Assembly: GCA_965219305.1 (NCBI GenBank)
Contig: OZ244725.1
Span: 1,054,001 to 1,118,000, forward strand
Direction of reading: 5' to 3'
DNA: 64,000 nt
Source of the DNA: DATHTS01 sp965219305
Lineage (GTDB): Bacteria > Acidobacteriota > Blastocatellia > Pyrinomonadales > Pyrinomonadaceae
The translations under genes were made by a program, and so were the position numbers. Below, one piece after another: positions 51,522 to 61,032 of this stretch (position 1 is the stretch's first letter; every line of letters begins with the position of its first letter). The notes beneath the pieces were generated by a model that worked only from the letters and a program-made list of their open reading frames with translations, was not told the DNA's origin and ran no database searches.

Positions 51522-52535
51522 ATGCCGATTGAAGTAGAAAAAGAAAAATTAATTCGACAGTTTTTGTTCGGAGAATTGCCGGAACAGAAACGTTCGGAAT
51601 TTGAAGAACAATTTATCGCAGACGCTGATTTGTTTGAACAAATAAAGTTGGTTGAAGATGATCTGATCGAAAAATACGTTCGCGGATGGATGAATCCGGC
51701 GGAGTTGTCCAAGTTTGAACAAAAGTATTTAACCGGCGAAAAACGCCGCGAAAAGATTGAATTTTCCAGAACTTTTATAAATAAAGTTCAGATTTTGAGT
51801 TCTGAAAATGAAACTGCGAAAACCGCTCCAGGAAATATTTCCGAAATGTCGTTTTGGGAAAAACTCGGCGGATTTTTTTCTACGCCCAGAATTGCACTGG
51901 CGACTGCATTTACTTTTTTAATTGCCGCATTTGCCGGTTGGTTTTTTTATCAAAACTTAACTGTCAAAAAGCCGCAAATAGCTTTTGAAAACAATATAAA
52001 TAAATATAAAACGCCTGAAATTATCGAAGCACCTGCTCAAGTAATTCCTTCAAAAGAAACTGATAATTCCGAAAATAGGCAGGATAATACTTTCGCAGAA
52101 AACGAAGACGATTTAAATAATTCTCTGGTCAAAGAAATGCCGGACAAAACACCGAAAATCACCGAACAGATAATTCAGAAATCGCCGACACCCGAAGAAA
52201 AGCCGACAGTTAAATCAAATAATGCACCAAATCCTATGCTGGCACTTTTTGCGGGAACTCTGCGGTCAGGCGGGAAAAATAATGTTCTAACTTTGCCGGA
52301 AAATTCTAAAGGCGCGACTCTGCAATTAAATTTGGAATCAAATGATTATAAAGTATTTAAGGTCGAATTAAACGATGCCGACGGAAAGATCATTTTCCGT
52401 AAAAATAATCTTAAATCCCGAAAATCAGCAATAAATGTTTTTATTCCGGCTGATAAACTTCAAAGTGGTGATTATTTATTAAAATTATTCGGCGAAAATG
52501 AATCGGTTGCTGATTTTCAATTCCGTGTGAATTAA
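51522..52535 (+). CDS. Membrane protein, probable anti-sigma-like partner
   Basis: The cytoplasmic N-terminus (about 1-115) is acidic and helical: IRQFLFGELPEQKRSEFEEQ followed by LVEDDLIEKYVRGWM and LSKFEQKYL, a pattern found in many acidobacterial anti-sigma-like proteins next to ECF genes, though no zinc HxxxCxxC is visible. One membrane helix (about 125-147, IALATAFTFLIAAFAGWFFY) leads to an extracytoplasmic Pro/Thr-rich stretch and a small beta-rich domain (LQLNLESNDYKVFKVELNDA). It likely holds the sigma factor at the membrane until a signal. The gene is 49 bp after the sigma gene. Confidence 0.7.
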   Translation: MPIEVEKEKLIRQFLFGELPEQKRSEFEEQFIADADLFEQIKLVEDDLIEKYVRGWMNPAELSKFEQKYLTGEKRREKIEFSRTFINKVQILSSENETAKTAPGNISEMSFWEKLGGFFSTPRIALATAFTFLIAAFAGWFFYQNLTVKKPQIAFENNINKYKTPEIIEAPAQVIPSKETDNSENRQDNTFAENEDDLNNSLVKEMPDKTPKITEQIIQKSPTPEEKPTVKSNNAPNPMLALFAGTLRSGGKNNVLTLPENSKGATLQLNLESNDYKVFKVELNDADGKIIFRKNNLKSRKSAINVFIPADKLQSGDYLLKLFGENESVADFQFRVN

Positions 52536-52615
52536 TCGAGAATTTTGAATTTGCCGATTTAAATTCAATGATATTGAGAAGTAAAAAAATTAAACGCCGT
52601 AAAATTATTGACGTT

Positions 52616-55456
52616 ATGAAAAAAGAAACGCATAGAATCTTACCAATTCTCGGAGTATGCTTGTTATTCTTTTTTAACACAAATTTATTTTCTCAAAATC
52701 CATTAGTTTTAAATGCTCCGATAAAGTCCGAAATTATTGAAGGTAAACCGAAATATTTCATAATCAATTTACAGGAAAATCAAACCGCACGAATCGTAGC
52801 TGAACAAACCGGCGCGGATGTGTCTCTTATTTCTTATAATCCGTCGGGCGAGAAAATTCTTGAATGGGGACTTCCGCTCGGGCGCGTCGGCAGTGAGGAA
52901 ATTTTAATTATTTCCGAAAGTGCGGGCGAATATCGAGTTGAAGTTGCACCAGGAAACAGTCATCGAAATTTTGGTGAATTCATAATTAAACTAACCGAAA
53001 TTCGCAAAACTTCCGAAGATGACAAAATTAAAAATCAGGCGGCGGCGGACATAATAAAATTGATGCCCGAAGCGACAGAATTGGCGCGGGTTGATGCGAA
53101 TTCGCAGCGGCGAAAATCGCTCGAAATGTGGCAGGAGATTTTAAAATACTCGAAAATTAAACAAGATAAATTTGCCGAAGCAAGAGCGTTAAACGCAATT
53201 GCGAATAACTTTTATAATCTTGGTGAGTATCAAAAAGCCCTCGACAGCTACGTCGAAGTTCTCGAAGATTGGCGCGAATTAAAGAACAGACGATTTGAAA
53301 TGGTCGCCGCCGGACGAATCGGACATATTTGGATTGAAACGGGTGAATATGAAAAAGCGATTCCAATTTATCAAGAAGGTTTAAACATCAGTCGCCAAAT
53401 CGGAAGCAGATTGGGAGAAGCAGACAATATTTTAAGTATCGGCACTGCATATCTTTTTCTCGGAAATCCTCAAAAAGCATTACCGTATTTTGAACAAACA
53501 TTACCGTTATACGCCGAATTTAAAATTCAGGGAATGGAAGCCTCAAATTTAAATTTTCTCGGACGCGCTTATTTTGATTTAGGCGATTACGGAACGGCAA
53601 TCGGATATTTTCAAAAGGCACTCGATATACAAAAAAGCATAAATGAACTCGAACAACAGACAAATTCGCTTCTGAATTTAGGGAAATCTTTTCTGAAAAT
53701 CGGAGATTCTGAAAAGGCTTACGATTATTTTACTCAAGCAAATTCGTTGGCGGACGAAGTTGGAAATAAACGTCTGCTGACAGACTCGAATTATTTTCTG
53801 GCAATCATTGAGAGCGAGCGCGGTAATCTGGACAAAGCAATCGAAAATCTCGAGATCGGACTGAAAATAATCGAAAATACTCGCGGCGAATTGCGAAGCA
53901 CATCTCTGCGGACGAGTTATTTTGCAACCGTTCAGAATTTTTACGAGCTTTACACGAATTTGCTCGTCAGACGATGGGAAAGAGACAGAAATTCGTCAGA
54001 CCTCGAACGTTCTTTTGAAATGAGCGAACTTTCGCGTTCGAGAAGTTTAGTTGATTTGCTCGAAGAATCGAAAGTCAATTTTAAACAAGGCGTAGATGCG
54101 GAAATGCTAAAAAGTGAACGTGATTTACTTGATGATTTAAATTCAAAATATCGAGACCGCGAACGCCTTTTGAGCCGCAAATCCGAACAGAAACAAATTG
54201 ACGATATTTCCGCGAAAATCAATGATTTAGAAATCGAACTCGAAAGAACATATCTGCAAATCTGGCGTAAATATCCGCGTTTTTCAAAACTTGTCCGCGG
54301 CGAAATAACACGCGCCGGAGACATTCAAAAACTTCTCGACAAAGAGACGGTTTTGCTTGAATACAAACTCGGCAGAAAACGCAGTTTTTTATGGATCGTA
54401 ACAAAAAACTCAATTGACTTTTACGAACTGCCGGAACGCGAAGAAATCGAAAATGCGGCGAGACGTTTTTACGACATAACGGTTTCAAATAAAAAAGAAA
54501 ATGCGGAAGAAATACAGATTCTGTCCGTTAAATTAAGTAAAATTTTATTATCAAATGTTGAGCCGAAGATCAAAGGAAAACGTCTCGCCATCGTCGCAGA
54601 AGGAATTTTGCAGTATCTGCCGTTTTCCGCTCTGCGTGATGAAAATAATTATTTAACCGACAAAAACGAGATCGTAATGCTGCCGTCGGCATCCGTTTTG
54701 GCACAACTGCGCGAACATAAAAATTCTTCATTTCAAAACGATAAAACGATCGCAATTTTTGCCGATCCTGTTTTCGACAGACAGGATTCGAGAATCGCAA
54801 AAAAATCGCGGGAAAAATCGAAAGTTCAAAATCCGGCATTTGCGAAAACTCTGCGCGATTTTAATTTGGACGAGAGTTTGCCGCGCTTGCTGGCTTCGAG
54901 AACCGAAGCGCGAAATATCTCCGGTTTCGTTGATAAAAACAACTCATCTTTACAGTTAGGATTTAACGCGAATCTTAAAAATATCGAGAATTCCGATCTT
55001 TCAAAATACCGTATTTTACACTTTGCAACTCACGGTTTATTAAATACTTTGCGACCCGAACTTTCCGGTTTAGTTTTCTCATTATATAACGAAAACGGTC
55101 AGTCCCAAGACGGTTTTTTAAGTTTGAATGATATTTATAATCTCGATCTTTCAAGCGATATGGTCGTCCTTTCGGCGTGTCAGACGGCATTGGGAAAAGA
55201 CATTCGCGGCGAAGGTTTGATCGGCATTTCGCGCGGTTTTCTTTACGCCGGTTCGCAAAGAATAGTGGCGAGTTTATGGAAAGTTGACGATTCGGCGACG
55301 GCGGAATTTATGAAACTCTTTTACCAAAATCACCTCGAAAAGAAAATGCCTGCATCAACGGCTCTACGACAAGCGAAACTCGAAATGAAGAAAATTCCGC
55401 GCTATAAATCGCCGTATTATTGGAGCGCATTTACACTTCTCGGCGATTGGCAATAA
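52616..55456 (+). CDS. Secreted CHAT-domain caspase-like protease with TPR repeats
   Basis: The start is ATG 52616, which opens a signal peptide (KKETHRILPILGVCLLFFF); ATG 52568 would add a basic stretch. A PPC-like domain (about 40-130), then about seven TPRs (AIANNFYNLGEYQKALDSYV and others) lead to a C-terminal CHAT peptidase. Catalytic His806 lies in HFATHGLL and Cys855 in VVLSACQTALG; GISRGFLYAGSQRIVASLW and WSAFTLLGDW are family motifs. CHAT proteases such as TPR-CHAT of gasdermin or type III-E CRISPR systems cut specific partners, but the target here is unknown. Export and gene order with sigma and anti-sigma suggest envelope signalling. Confidence 0.85.
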   Translation: MKKETHRILPILGVCLLFFFNTNLFSQNPLVLNAPIKSEIIEGKPKYFIINLQENQTARIVAEQTGADVSLISYNPSGEKILEWGLPLGRVGSEEILIISESAGEYRVEVAPGNSHRNFGEFIIKLTEIRKTSEDDKIKNQAAADIIKLMPEATELARVDANSQRRKSLEMWQEILKYSKIKQDKFAEARALNAIANNFYNLGEYQKALDSYVEVLEDWRELKNRRFEMVAAGRIGHIWIETGEYEKAIPIYQEGLNISRQIGSRLGEADNILSIGTAYLFLGNPQKALPYFEQTLPLYAEFKIQGMEASNLNFLGRAYFDLGDYGTAIGYFQKALDIQKSINELEQQTNSLLNLGKSFLKIGDSEKAYDYFTQANSLADEVGNKRLLTDSNYFLAIIESERGNLDKAIENLEIGLKIIENTRGELRSTSLRTSYFATVQNFYELYTNLLVRRWERDRNSSDLERSFEMSELSRSRSLVDLLEESKVNFKQGVDAEMLKSERDLLDDLNSKYRDRERLLSRKSEQKQIDDISAKINDLEIELERTYLQIWRKYPRFSKLVRGEITRAGDIQKLLDKETVLLEYKLGRKRSFLWIVTKNSIDFYELPEREEIENAARRFYDITVSNKKENAEEIQILSVKLSKILLSNVEPKIKGKRLAIVAEGILQYLPFSALRDENNYLTDKNEIVMLPSASVLAQLREHKNSSFQNDKTIAIFADPVFDRQDSRIAKKSREKSKVQNPAFAKTLRDFNLDESLPRLLASRTEARNISGFVDKNNSSLQLGFNANLKNIENSDLSKYRILHFATHGLLNTLRPELSGLVFSLYNENGQSQDGFLSLNDIYNLDLSSDMVVLSACQTALGKDIRGEGLIGISRGFLYAGSQRIVASLWKVDDSATAEFMKLFYQNHLEKKMPASTALRQAKLEMKKIPRYKSPYYWSAFTLLGDWQ

Positions 55457-55481
55457 ATTGAAAAAAAACTTTAACTTTTAC

Positions 55482-55507
55482 AAAGACGGCTCAAGTCGTC
55501 TTTTTTT
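55482..55507 (+). terminator. Rho-independent terminator
   Basis: AAAGACG and CGTCTTT form a stem around an 8-base loop and run into a T tract. It lies about 25 bp after the CHAT gene stop codon and separates that operon from the zinc-ribbon gene. Confidence 0.85.
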
Positions 55508-55569
55508 GTTTTTAAAAAAGTGAAATATTTTTCCGGTTTAAAACACTATCAATGAAAGGAGAAATAAAA

Positions 55570-56352
55570 ATGAACACAAAAACTTGTAAATCGTGCGGAC
55601 GGACTAACTTCCCGGAAGCGGCATTTTGTTCAAATTGTCATCAGACTTTGGAACAAAGTACCAACAATCCGGTTGAAAAAAAGCAGGCTAAATCTGAAAA
55701 AAGCAATAAACTTTACTGGATACTCGGCGGAGTCGGCGCAGTTGTCGTTATCGGCGGATTCTTTATCACGGCGTTGGCGGTCGGAATTTATTATTACGCA
55801 AGTCCGACAACGATATTTGAAGGTGAAAATTTCAACACAGATTCGAATGTTACGGCGAAAAAACTTTCCGGCGACGATAAAAATACTGATAAACCGGACA
55901 ACAAAAAGAACGATAAATCCAGGTTCGGCAGTAAAGATTGGAAAAGCGTTATCGAATCAAAGCATACGAAACTCGGCAAATATAAACTTCAGAGCGTTTC
56001 AAAAATCGAAGAAAAAGAAAAAATGATCTTCAAAGAATCTGCCGACGAAGCCTTTGCGCTTTATTCGACGAACGACAAAAAACCTCTGGAGATTTTGTTC
56101 AGCGTCGCCAATTTTTCAACGATTTCGGATGCCAAAAGCGATGTTGATGCAATCAAACAAAAAATAAAAACTGCGAAAAACGGAAAAATTATCAAGGAAA
56201 GCAAACTTTCCGACGGCGTGATAATCACCTATCGCAAAAATAAATTGATCGGGATTTTAGACTGCAAAGATAAAACCTGCACACAGACGACCGGCGTAAA
56301 CGGCACAAAAGTGTCGGATTTTTACAAACAAGTTACGAACAATGTTTTTTAG
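55570..56352 (+). CDS. Zinc-ribbon membrane protein with extracytoplasmic domain
   Basis: AAGGAG about 9 bases before ATG 55570 sets the start; the frame from 55552 would initiate on the Shine-Dalgarno. The N-terminus is a zinc ribbon (TCKSCGRTNFPEAAFCSNCH) with four cysteines. A linker leads to one membrane helix (about 48-72), then a Lys/Asp-rich stretch and a folded domain of about 120 residues (LEILFSVANFSTISDAKSDV). Such proteins occur widely and are of unknown role. The layout, with a cytoplasmic metal site and an outside domain, could pass a signal across the membrane. It is followed by a secreted protein gene. Confidence 0.7.
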   Translation: MNTKTCKSCGRTNFPEAAFCSNCHQTLEQSTNNPVEKKQAKSEKSNKLYWILGGVGAVVVIGGFFITALAVGIYYYASPTTIFEGENFNTDSNVTAKKLSGDDKNTDKPDNKKNDKSRFGSKDWKSVIESKHTKLGKYKLQSVSKIEEKEKMIFKESADEAFALYSTNDKKPLEILFSVANFSTISDAKSDVDAIKQKIKTAKNGKIIKESKLSDGVIITYRKNKLIGILDCKDKTCTQTTGVNGTKVSDFYKQVTNNVF

Positions 56353-56375
56353 ATAAAAAATAAGGAGTAAATATT

Positions 56376-56939
56376 ATGAAATTAGCAATCAAATTAATCG
56401 TTTTAACAATACTTTTAGGCGGCTCGGTTTTCGCACAAAATGCGACTTCGCCGAAAGTTACGGTTCTGACAATGCCCGATAATTCCGATACGGGCGCAAT
56501 TACAGGAAATCTCTCCGAAGGACAAAAAATCGCGCTCAGATGGGCGGAAAACAGCGCGGTGGCGTGTTTTCCCGGAACTCGCGCGGAAATGTTTACGGGC
56601 AATAATGTCTTTTACCGCGTTACGCTTCCGGCGGCTTCGGCGATGACTTTAACATTAATTCCGAAAGATAACGCCGCGATAAATCTCTACGCATTGCGTT
56701 TGAACAACGGAAGCACAGACGTTCCGCCGAATATCAAACGCGCAATTTCGTGCGAAGCCAGTTATCCGATCTACGCCAACATTTCCAAAACCAAAACTGT
56801 CAGAAACAAAGACGACGGAACGCGCAAAGTCGAATATATTTCGGTCAATTCCTCATACACGATATTGATCGGTGTAGGCGGCGCGAAAGGTTTGACCGAA
56901 GGCGATTTCACTTTGAATATCTCGATCAAACCTCGTTAA
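56376..56939 (+). CDS. Secreted hypothetical protein, 187 aa
   Basis: AAGGAG lies about 8 bases before ATG 56376. There is a signal peptide (about 1-20, ending VFAQ), then a single beta-rich domain with two cysteines (VACFPGTR and ISCEASYP) that may form a disulfide. The phrases FYRVTLPAASAMTLTLIPKD and TEGDFTLNISIKP recall PPC-like (pre-peptidase C-terminal) domains, common in surface and secreted proteins. It is only 24 bp after the zinc-ribbon protein gene, so it is probably in its operon. It should be periplasmic or extracellular. I know no specific function. Confidence 0.65.
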   Translation: MKLAIKLIVLTILLGGSVFAQNATSPKVTVLTMPDNSDTGAITGNLSEGQKIALRWAENSAVACFPGTRAEMFTGNNVFYRVTLPAASAMTLTLIPKDNAAINLYALRLNNGSTDVPPNIKRAISCEASYPIYANISKTKTVRNKDDGTRKVEYISVNSSYTILIGVGGAKGLTEGDFTLNISIKPR

Positions 56940-56970
56940 TTTTTTAAAATAATTATTAAAATTTCCCTTT

Positions 56971-57012
56971 AAATGAAAAAGTATGTTTGGCTGGAAACGT
57001 GCTTTTTCATTT
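56971..57012 (+). terminator. Rho-independent terminator
   Basis: AAATGAAAAAGTATGTTT and AAACGTGCTTTTTCATTT form an 18-bp stem that includes two G-U pairs in RNA, around a 6-base loop. It lies 32 bp after the secreted protein gene. The T run is interrupted, so termination efficiency is uncertain. Confidence 0.7.
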
Positions 57013-57188
57013 TAGTTATTCATTTTAAAACTGCCGTATTTTGATGCACGTTTTTTCTTCTATTCTGATATTCATACATTTTCCGTTTCTCAACAGCCGT
57101 TTTATGCCAACAAATACGGTAATTTATTTAGGCACAATAGTTGTTAGCTGCAAGACTTGAAGTTAAATATAACTTTAAGGAAAAGATT

Positions 57189-57893
57189 ATGAAAAGAATT
57201 AAAATTTACAGCTTATTTATATTACTGACAGTATTTGCTATGAGCGGAAGTATTTCCGCGCAAAAGGTCAACAAGAAGGAACTGAAGAACGCGCAGAAAC
57301 GTGTTGACAGCGCAACCGAAGTGATGAATGAAATTATGAAAACGGCAGACAAGGCAATTCCGAAAGAAATTTTGGAAAAAGCCGAAGCGGTCGTCGTCTT
57401 TCCCGGTGTTGTCAAAGGCGCGTTTATCATCGGTGGACAAGGCGGAAAAGGCGTGGTCGTTCGCAAAATCGGCAATAGTTGGTCTGCTCCGGCGTTTCTA
57501 AACATCGGTGGCGCGAGCTTCGGCGCACAGATCGGCGGCGAAAAAATTGATTACATTTTAGTGGTAATGAACGAATCGGGACTAAAGGGTCTGCTTGAAG
57601 ACAAATTTGAAATGGGCGGCGAAGCAAGCGTCGCGGCTGGTCCGGTCGGCAGAACGGCGGCGGCAACGACAAATGCTACATTAGACGCGGGTATCTTAAG
57701 TTATTCAAGAAGCAAAGGTGCATTCGCCGGTGTTTCGCTAAAAGGTTCGGTTATCACGCAGGATGAAGATATGAACACGGGAATCTACGGAAAATCCGCC
57801 CGCGAACTTCTCATCACATCGCCGACCGATTGGACGAAAGCACCGAAAGGTTTGCAGAAGTTTCCGAAAACGGTCGCAAATTACGCGAAATAG
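57189..57893 (+). CDS. Secreted SYLF-domain (Ysc84-like) lipid-binding protein
   Basis: AAGGA before ATG 57189 and a signal peptide (KRIKIYSLFILLTVFAMSG) fix the start. The mature part is one SYLF domain: LEKAEAVVVFPGVVKGAFII, GGQGGKGVVV, PAFLNIGGASFGAQIGGEKI, FEMGGEASVAAGPVGR and ILSYSRSKGAFAGVSLKGS, in family order. SYLF proteins bind phosphoinositides in eukaryotes and are found in bacteria as exported proteins of unknown purpose. The 234-residue length is normal. It stands alone between two terminators. Confidence 0.88.
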   Translation: MKRIKIYSLFILLTVFAMSGSISAQKVNKKELKNAQKRVDSATEVMNEIMKTADKAIPKEILEKAEAVVVFPGVVKGAFIIGGQGGKGVVVRKIGNSWSAPAFLNIGGASFGAQIGGEKIDYILVVMNESGLKGLLEDKFEMGGEASVAAGPVGRTAAATTNATLDAGILSYSRSKGAFAGVSLKGSVITQDEDMNTGIYGKSARELLITSPTDWTKAPKGLQKFPKTVANYAK

Positions 57894-57915
57894 TCAAAGT
57901 TTATTTTTGATAATT

Positions 57916-57949
57916 AAAAAGGACGCTGTAGATTTACAGCGTCCTTTTT
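57916..57949 (+). terminator. Rho-independent terminator
   Basis: AAAAAGGACGCTGTA and its exact reverse complement form a 15-bp stem around a GATT loop, ending in a T tract. It follows the SYLF gene stop codon by 22 bp. Confidence 0.93.
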
Positions 57950-58358
57950 CGTTTGAGATTTTGTAGATTATTGATCTTTGTTGTTTTACTCAACAGGCGC
58001 AGATTATTCCGTTTTTCCTTGATTACAGCGTTCGATGTTTATTCGCTTTGCCAATCGGTTAATTTTAACAGTTGGTAATCTGCTGAACTAAGTTTTCTAC
58101 TGTTTATCTGGTATATCTTTGTAAACTCGTTTTTTGTCTTCAGCGGCGTAACTTCAAAACTCACATTTTCGCGGTTGATTGTTATACAAAGTTTAACGTA
58201 TTATATTATAGGATTTAGATTAACCCGAAAAAATCACTTCCGATACTCACCATCTCGACAATTATTTGTCACATAATAATTTTATATACAGATTTTTTTT
58301 TGCGGTTAAATCATCTGGTCAATCTCGTCTGCACACTATAAACAAGAATTTTAAAATT
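57950..58358. other. Intergenic DNA without a gene
   Basis: These 409 bp between the SYLF terminator and the surface-protein start hold AT-rich sequence, with no credible ORF and no clear repeat. It presumably contains the promoter of the surface-protein gene. Confidence 0.5.
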
Positions 58359-60953
58359 ATGAAACATTATCTAGCATTAGCAATTTTACTGGTAGCGTTC
58401 GTTACTCTCGTTCCGGCGCAAAAGAACAAAAGTATTTTAGTCGAAGGGGTCGAGAATCCCCGGATCGGTATCGCTATGATTTCCAGAGTAAACGGAACTG
58501 CTGTAACCTACGAAGTCACTTTGGAAAATCTGGGCGATGTTACGATTTCCAACCTTATGTTAAGTGATCCGTTAAATCCCGTCTTCGGCAGCGGAAATTA
58601 TTCTATTACTTCTCAACCCGCTTTTCTGGAAAATCCCGGAACAATTACGTTGAGTCCGCAGTTTTTCGGATTCAATATCTTTGACAGATTGATTACCGAC
58701 GGTTCTCTGGCTCCGGGCGCGAGGGCGCGTTTCCGCTTTGTAGTTAATGTTAATGCGGTTTCGGATCAAGGAAACGGATTCGGCATTTATTACAATCAAG
58801 TAACGATCAACGGGCAATCTCCAGATGCAACGGCGGTCAGCGACCTGTCGGACGACGGAATTGATCCCGATCCGAACGGCAACGGAAATGCCGGAGATGC
58901 CGGAGAAGACGATCCGACACTTACCGTTATCGGCGAAGATTTATCCGTCGGAGCGGCGACCACGGTTACGACCAACGGAACTCAGGGAACTTATGACATA
59001 TATCTGGAAAATTTAGGCAACACCACGGCAACGCTGACTTCCCTGACGGATGATCTCGACGCTTTCCTCGGTGCCGGTAAATATAATGTTCTTTCCGCGC
59101 CCGCGTTTATTGACGATCCGGGAACGATAACGCTCAACAACGCCTTTGACGGTTCGTGCGATAAAAATCTTATCTCTAACGGTTCGACGCTGGTTGCCGG
59201 CGCAACGGCGCAAATTCGATTCACCGTTGAGTTCAACGTCGGCGGAAATCTCAAACAACAAGTGCTTGTTACGGCACAAGGAACGTCAGGAACTGTAACT
59301 GCTGATTACTCCGACGACGGAACCGATCCTGATCCGAACGGAAATAATAATCCAGCCGATCCCGGCGAGGATGATCCTTCGACTTTCGTATTGCTCGGAC
59401 CGCAAATTCTGATCGTCAATACGACGGACAATATGGACGACGGAACGTGTGATGCCTTCGATTGTTCCCTGCGCGAAGCGATAAGCATAGCAAATCGCAG
59501 TCCGTTCAATGACACGATAGAATTTTCGTCGTCCTTCGATTTTCCGCAGACGATCACGCTCGTCGGAGAAGAAATAATAATTTCAGATAATGGTTCGCTG
59601 ACAATAAACGGTTCGGGCACAAATCTTCTGACGATTGATGCGGGCGGCAACAGCCGCATCTTTACAATTCAAACGGGAGCAGTCGCCAATATCAATGGAT
59701 TGACCATAGCCAACGGCAATTCGGGCGGCGATAGCGGCGGTGGAATCAGTAACAGCGGCACGCTCACGATTTCCGATGTAACGGTCAGAGATAACGTTTC
59801 GCAGGCTTCGTTGGGCGGTAACGGAACGGGCGGCGGCGGCGGAATCTATAATTCCGGCACTTTGCTCGTTAATAATTCAACCATCAGAGATAATTATACA
59901 AACTCCGGCGGTTACGGCGGCGGCATCGTAAACACAAAAAATTTAACGATGACAAATTCGACCGTCAGCGGCAATAATGCGGTCGGCGGCGCAGTCGGCG
60001 GTTTGTATATGCGCGGGATTTCGACCAATCCGACGGCAACTTTGACAAACGTAACATTCAGCAACAATTCTGCGGGAATTGCCGTCGGCGGTATTTATTT
60101 TGTCGGTGGAACGATTGATCTTAAAAATTCGATAATCGCCAATTCAGGCGCGGGAAGAGATTGCGAAGCGGCAAGCGGCGGAGTGGTCAATGCCGATTAC
60201 AGTTTGGTCGAAGACGGTTTAGTAAATTGTTCGAGCGGAACGCAAGCGAATAATTTGTTCGTTGATCCGATTCTAACACCGCTCGGATTTTACGGCGGCA
60301 ATAATTACACACACGCTTTAACCGATAACAGTCCGGCTCTAAATATGGGCGATCCCGTTTCGAGTCTTGCTACCGATCAGCGCGGCGCAGCGCGCAACGA
60401 CCGTGTGGACATCGGCGCATTTGAATTTAATAGTGCTCCGGTTGCCGATCTGCCGGATGCAAGAACAAATCAAGCCTACAACGTGGTTATCGTTCCCGAT
60501 AACGGTTCTTTCACATATTCGTTAGCCGGCGGCGCACTTCCGCCCGGCGTAATGCTGACAACAAATTTCGCTCCGCAAGCCGTCGTCGCACTGACCGGCA
60601 CACCGACAATGGCGGGAACGTATAATTTTGCGATTATGGCGACCGACGGCGCGAACTCTGTGACGACCAATTATCAGATAGATGTTGCTTTTGCACCGAC
60701 CGCCGCCGCCGTTTCAGTTTCGGGACTCATCTCAGCCGGCAAAATGGGAATCGCCGGTGCGGTCGTTTCGATGACGGACGGTTCGGGAAATACGAGATCA
60801 ACGCGGACAAACAGTTTCGGCTTTTACCGCTTTAACGATGTCGAAGCCGGACAAAGTTACACGATGACGGTTTCTTCGCGCCGTTATTATTTCTTCCCGC
60901 AAATCCTCGCGGTCAACGATGCGGTCGAAAATTTGAACTTTTCGGCTGAATAA
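58359..60953 (+). CDS. Large secreted protein with CSLREA, beta-helix, Ig-like and carboxypeptidase-regulatory domains
   Basis: The start is ATG 58359 (MKHYLALAILLVAFVTLVPA), which gives a signal peptide; the frame from 58266 adds unlikely sequence. Two DUF11/CARDB-like repeats (about 25-125 and 145-240) are each followed by an Asp/Asn-rich linker (DDGIDPDPNGNGN). A CSLREA motif (CDAFDCSLREAISIAN) and a parallel beta-helix with Gly/Asn-rich rungs (about 380-680) follow, then an Ig-like putative domain (LPDARTNQAYNVVIVPDNGS). The end is a carboxypeptidase-regulatory-like tail nearly the same as that of the protein at 24076-26208. It is likely at the cell surface. Confidence 0.8.
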   Translation: MKHYLALAILLVAFVTLVPAQKNKSILVEGVENPRIGIAMISRVNGTAVTYEVTLENLGDVTISNLMLSDPLNPVFGSGNYSITSQPAFLENPGTITLSPQFFGFNIFDRLITDGSLAPGARARFRFVVNVNAVSDQGNGFGIYYNQVTINGQSPDATAVSDLSDDGIDPDPNGNGNAGDAGEDDPTLTVIGEDLSVGAATTVTTNGTQGTYDIYLENLGNTTATLTSLTDDLDAFLGAGKYNVLSAPAFIDDPGTITLNNAFDGSCDKNLISNGSTLVAGATAQIRFTVEFNVGGNLKQQVLVTAQGTSGTVTADYSDDGTDPDPNGNNNPADPGEDDPSTFVLLGPQILIVNTTDNMDDGTCDAFDCSLREAISIANRSPFNDTIEFSSSFDFPQTITLVGEEIIISDNGSLTINGSGTNLLTIDAGGNSRIFTIQTGAVANINGLTIANGNSGGDSGGGISNSGTLTISDVTVRDNVSQASLGGNGTGGGGGIYNSGTLLVNNSTIRDNYTNSGGYGGGIVNTKNLTMTNSTVSGNNAVGGAVGGLYMRGISTNPTATLTNVTFSNNSAGIAVGGIYFVGGTIDLKNSIIANSGAGRDCEAASGGVVNADYSLVEDGLVNCSSGTQANNLFVDPILTPLGFYGGNNYTHALTDNSPALNMGDPVSSLATDQRGAARNDRVDIGAFEFNSAPVADLPDARTNQAYNVVIVPDNGSFTYSLAGGALPPGVMLTTNFAPQAVVALTGTPTMAGTYNFAIMATDGANSVTTNYQIDVAFAPTAAAVSVSGLISAGKMGIAGAVVSMTDGSGNTRSTRTNSFGFYRFNDVEAGQSYTMTVSSRRYYFFPQILAVNDAVENLNFSAE

Positions 60954-60968
60954 GAAGTAAGCGAAAAC

Positions 60969-61010
60969 AAAAAGTGGAAGCCGGAAATTAATTTTCCGCT
61001 TCCACTTTTT
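60969..61010. terminator. Bidirectional terminator
   Basis: AAAAAGTGGAAGC and GCTTCCACTTTTT form a 13-bp stem, extended inside by GGAAA/TTTCC with one bulged base. It lies 15 bp after the surface-protein gene and 22 bp from the typA stop, so it can serve both convergent genes. Confidence 0.9.
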
Positions 61011-61032
61011 GCGTTTTCATTTATAATTTCTA

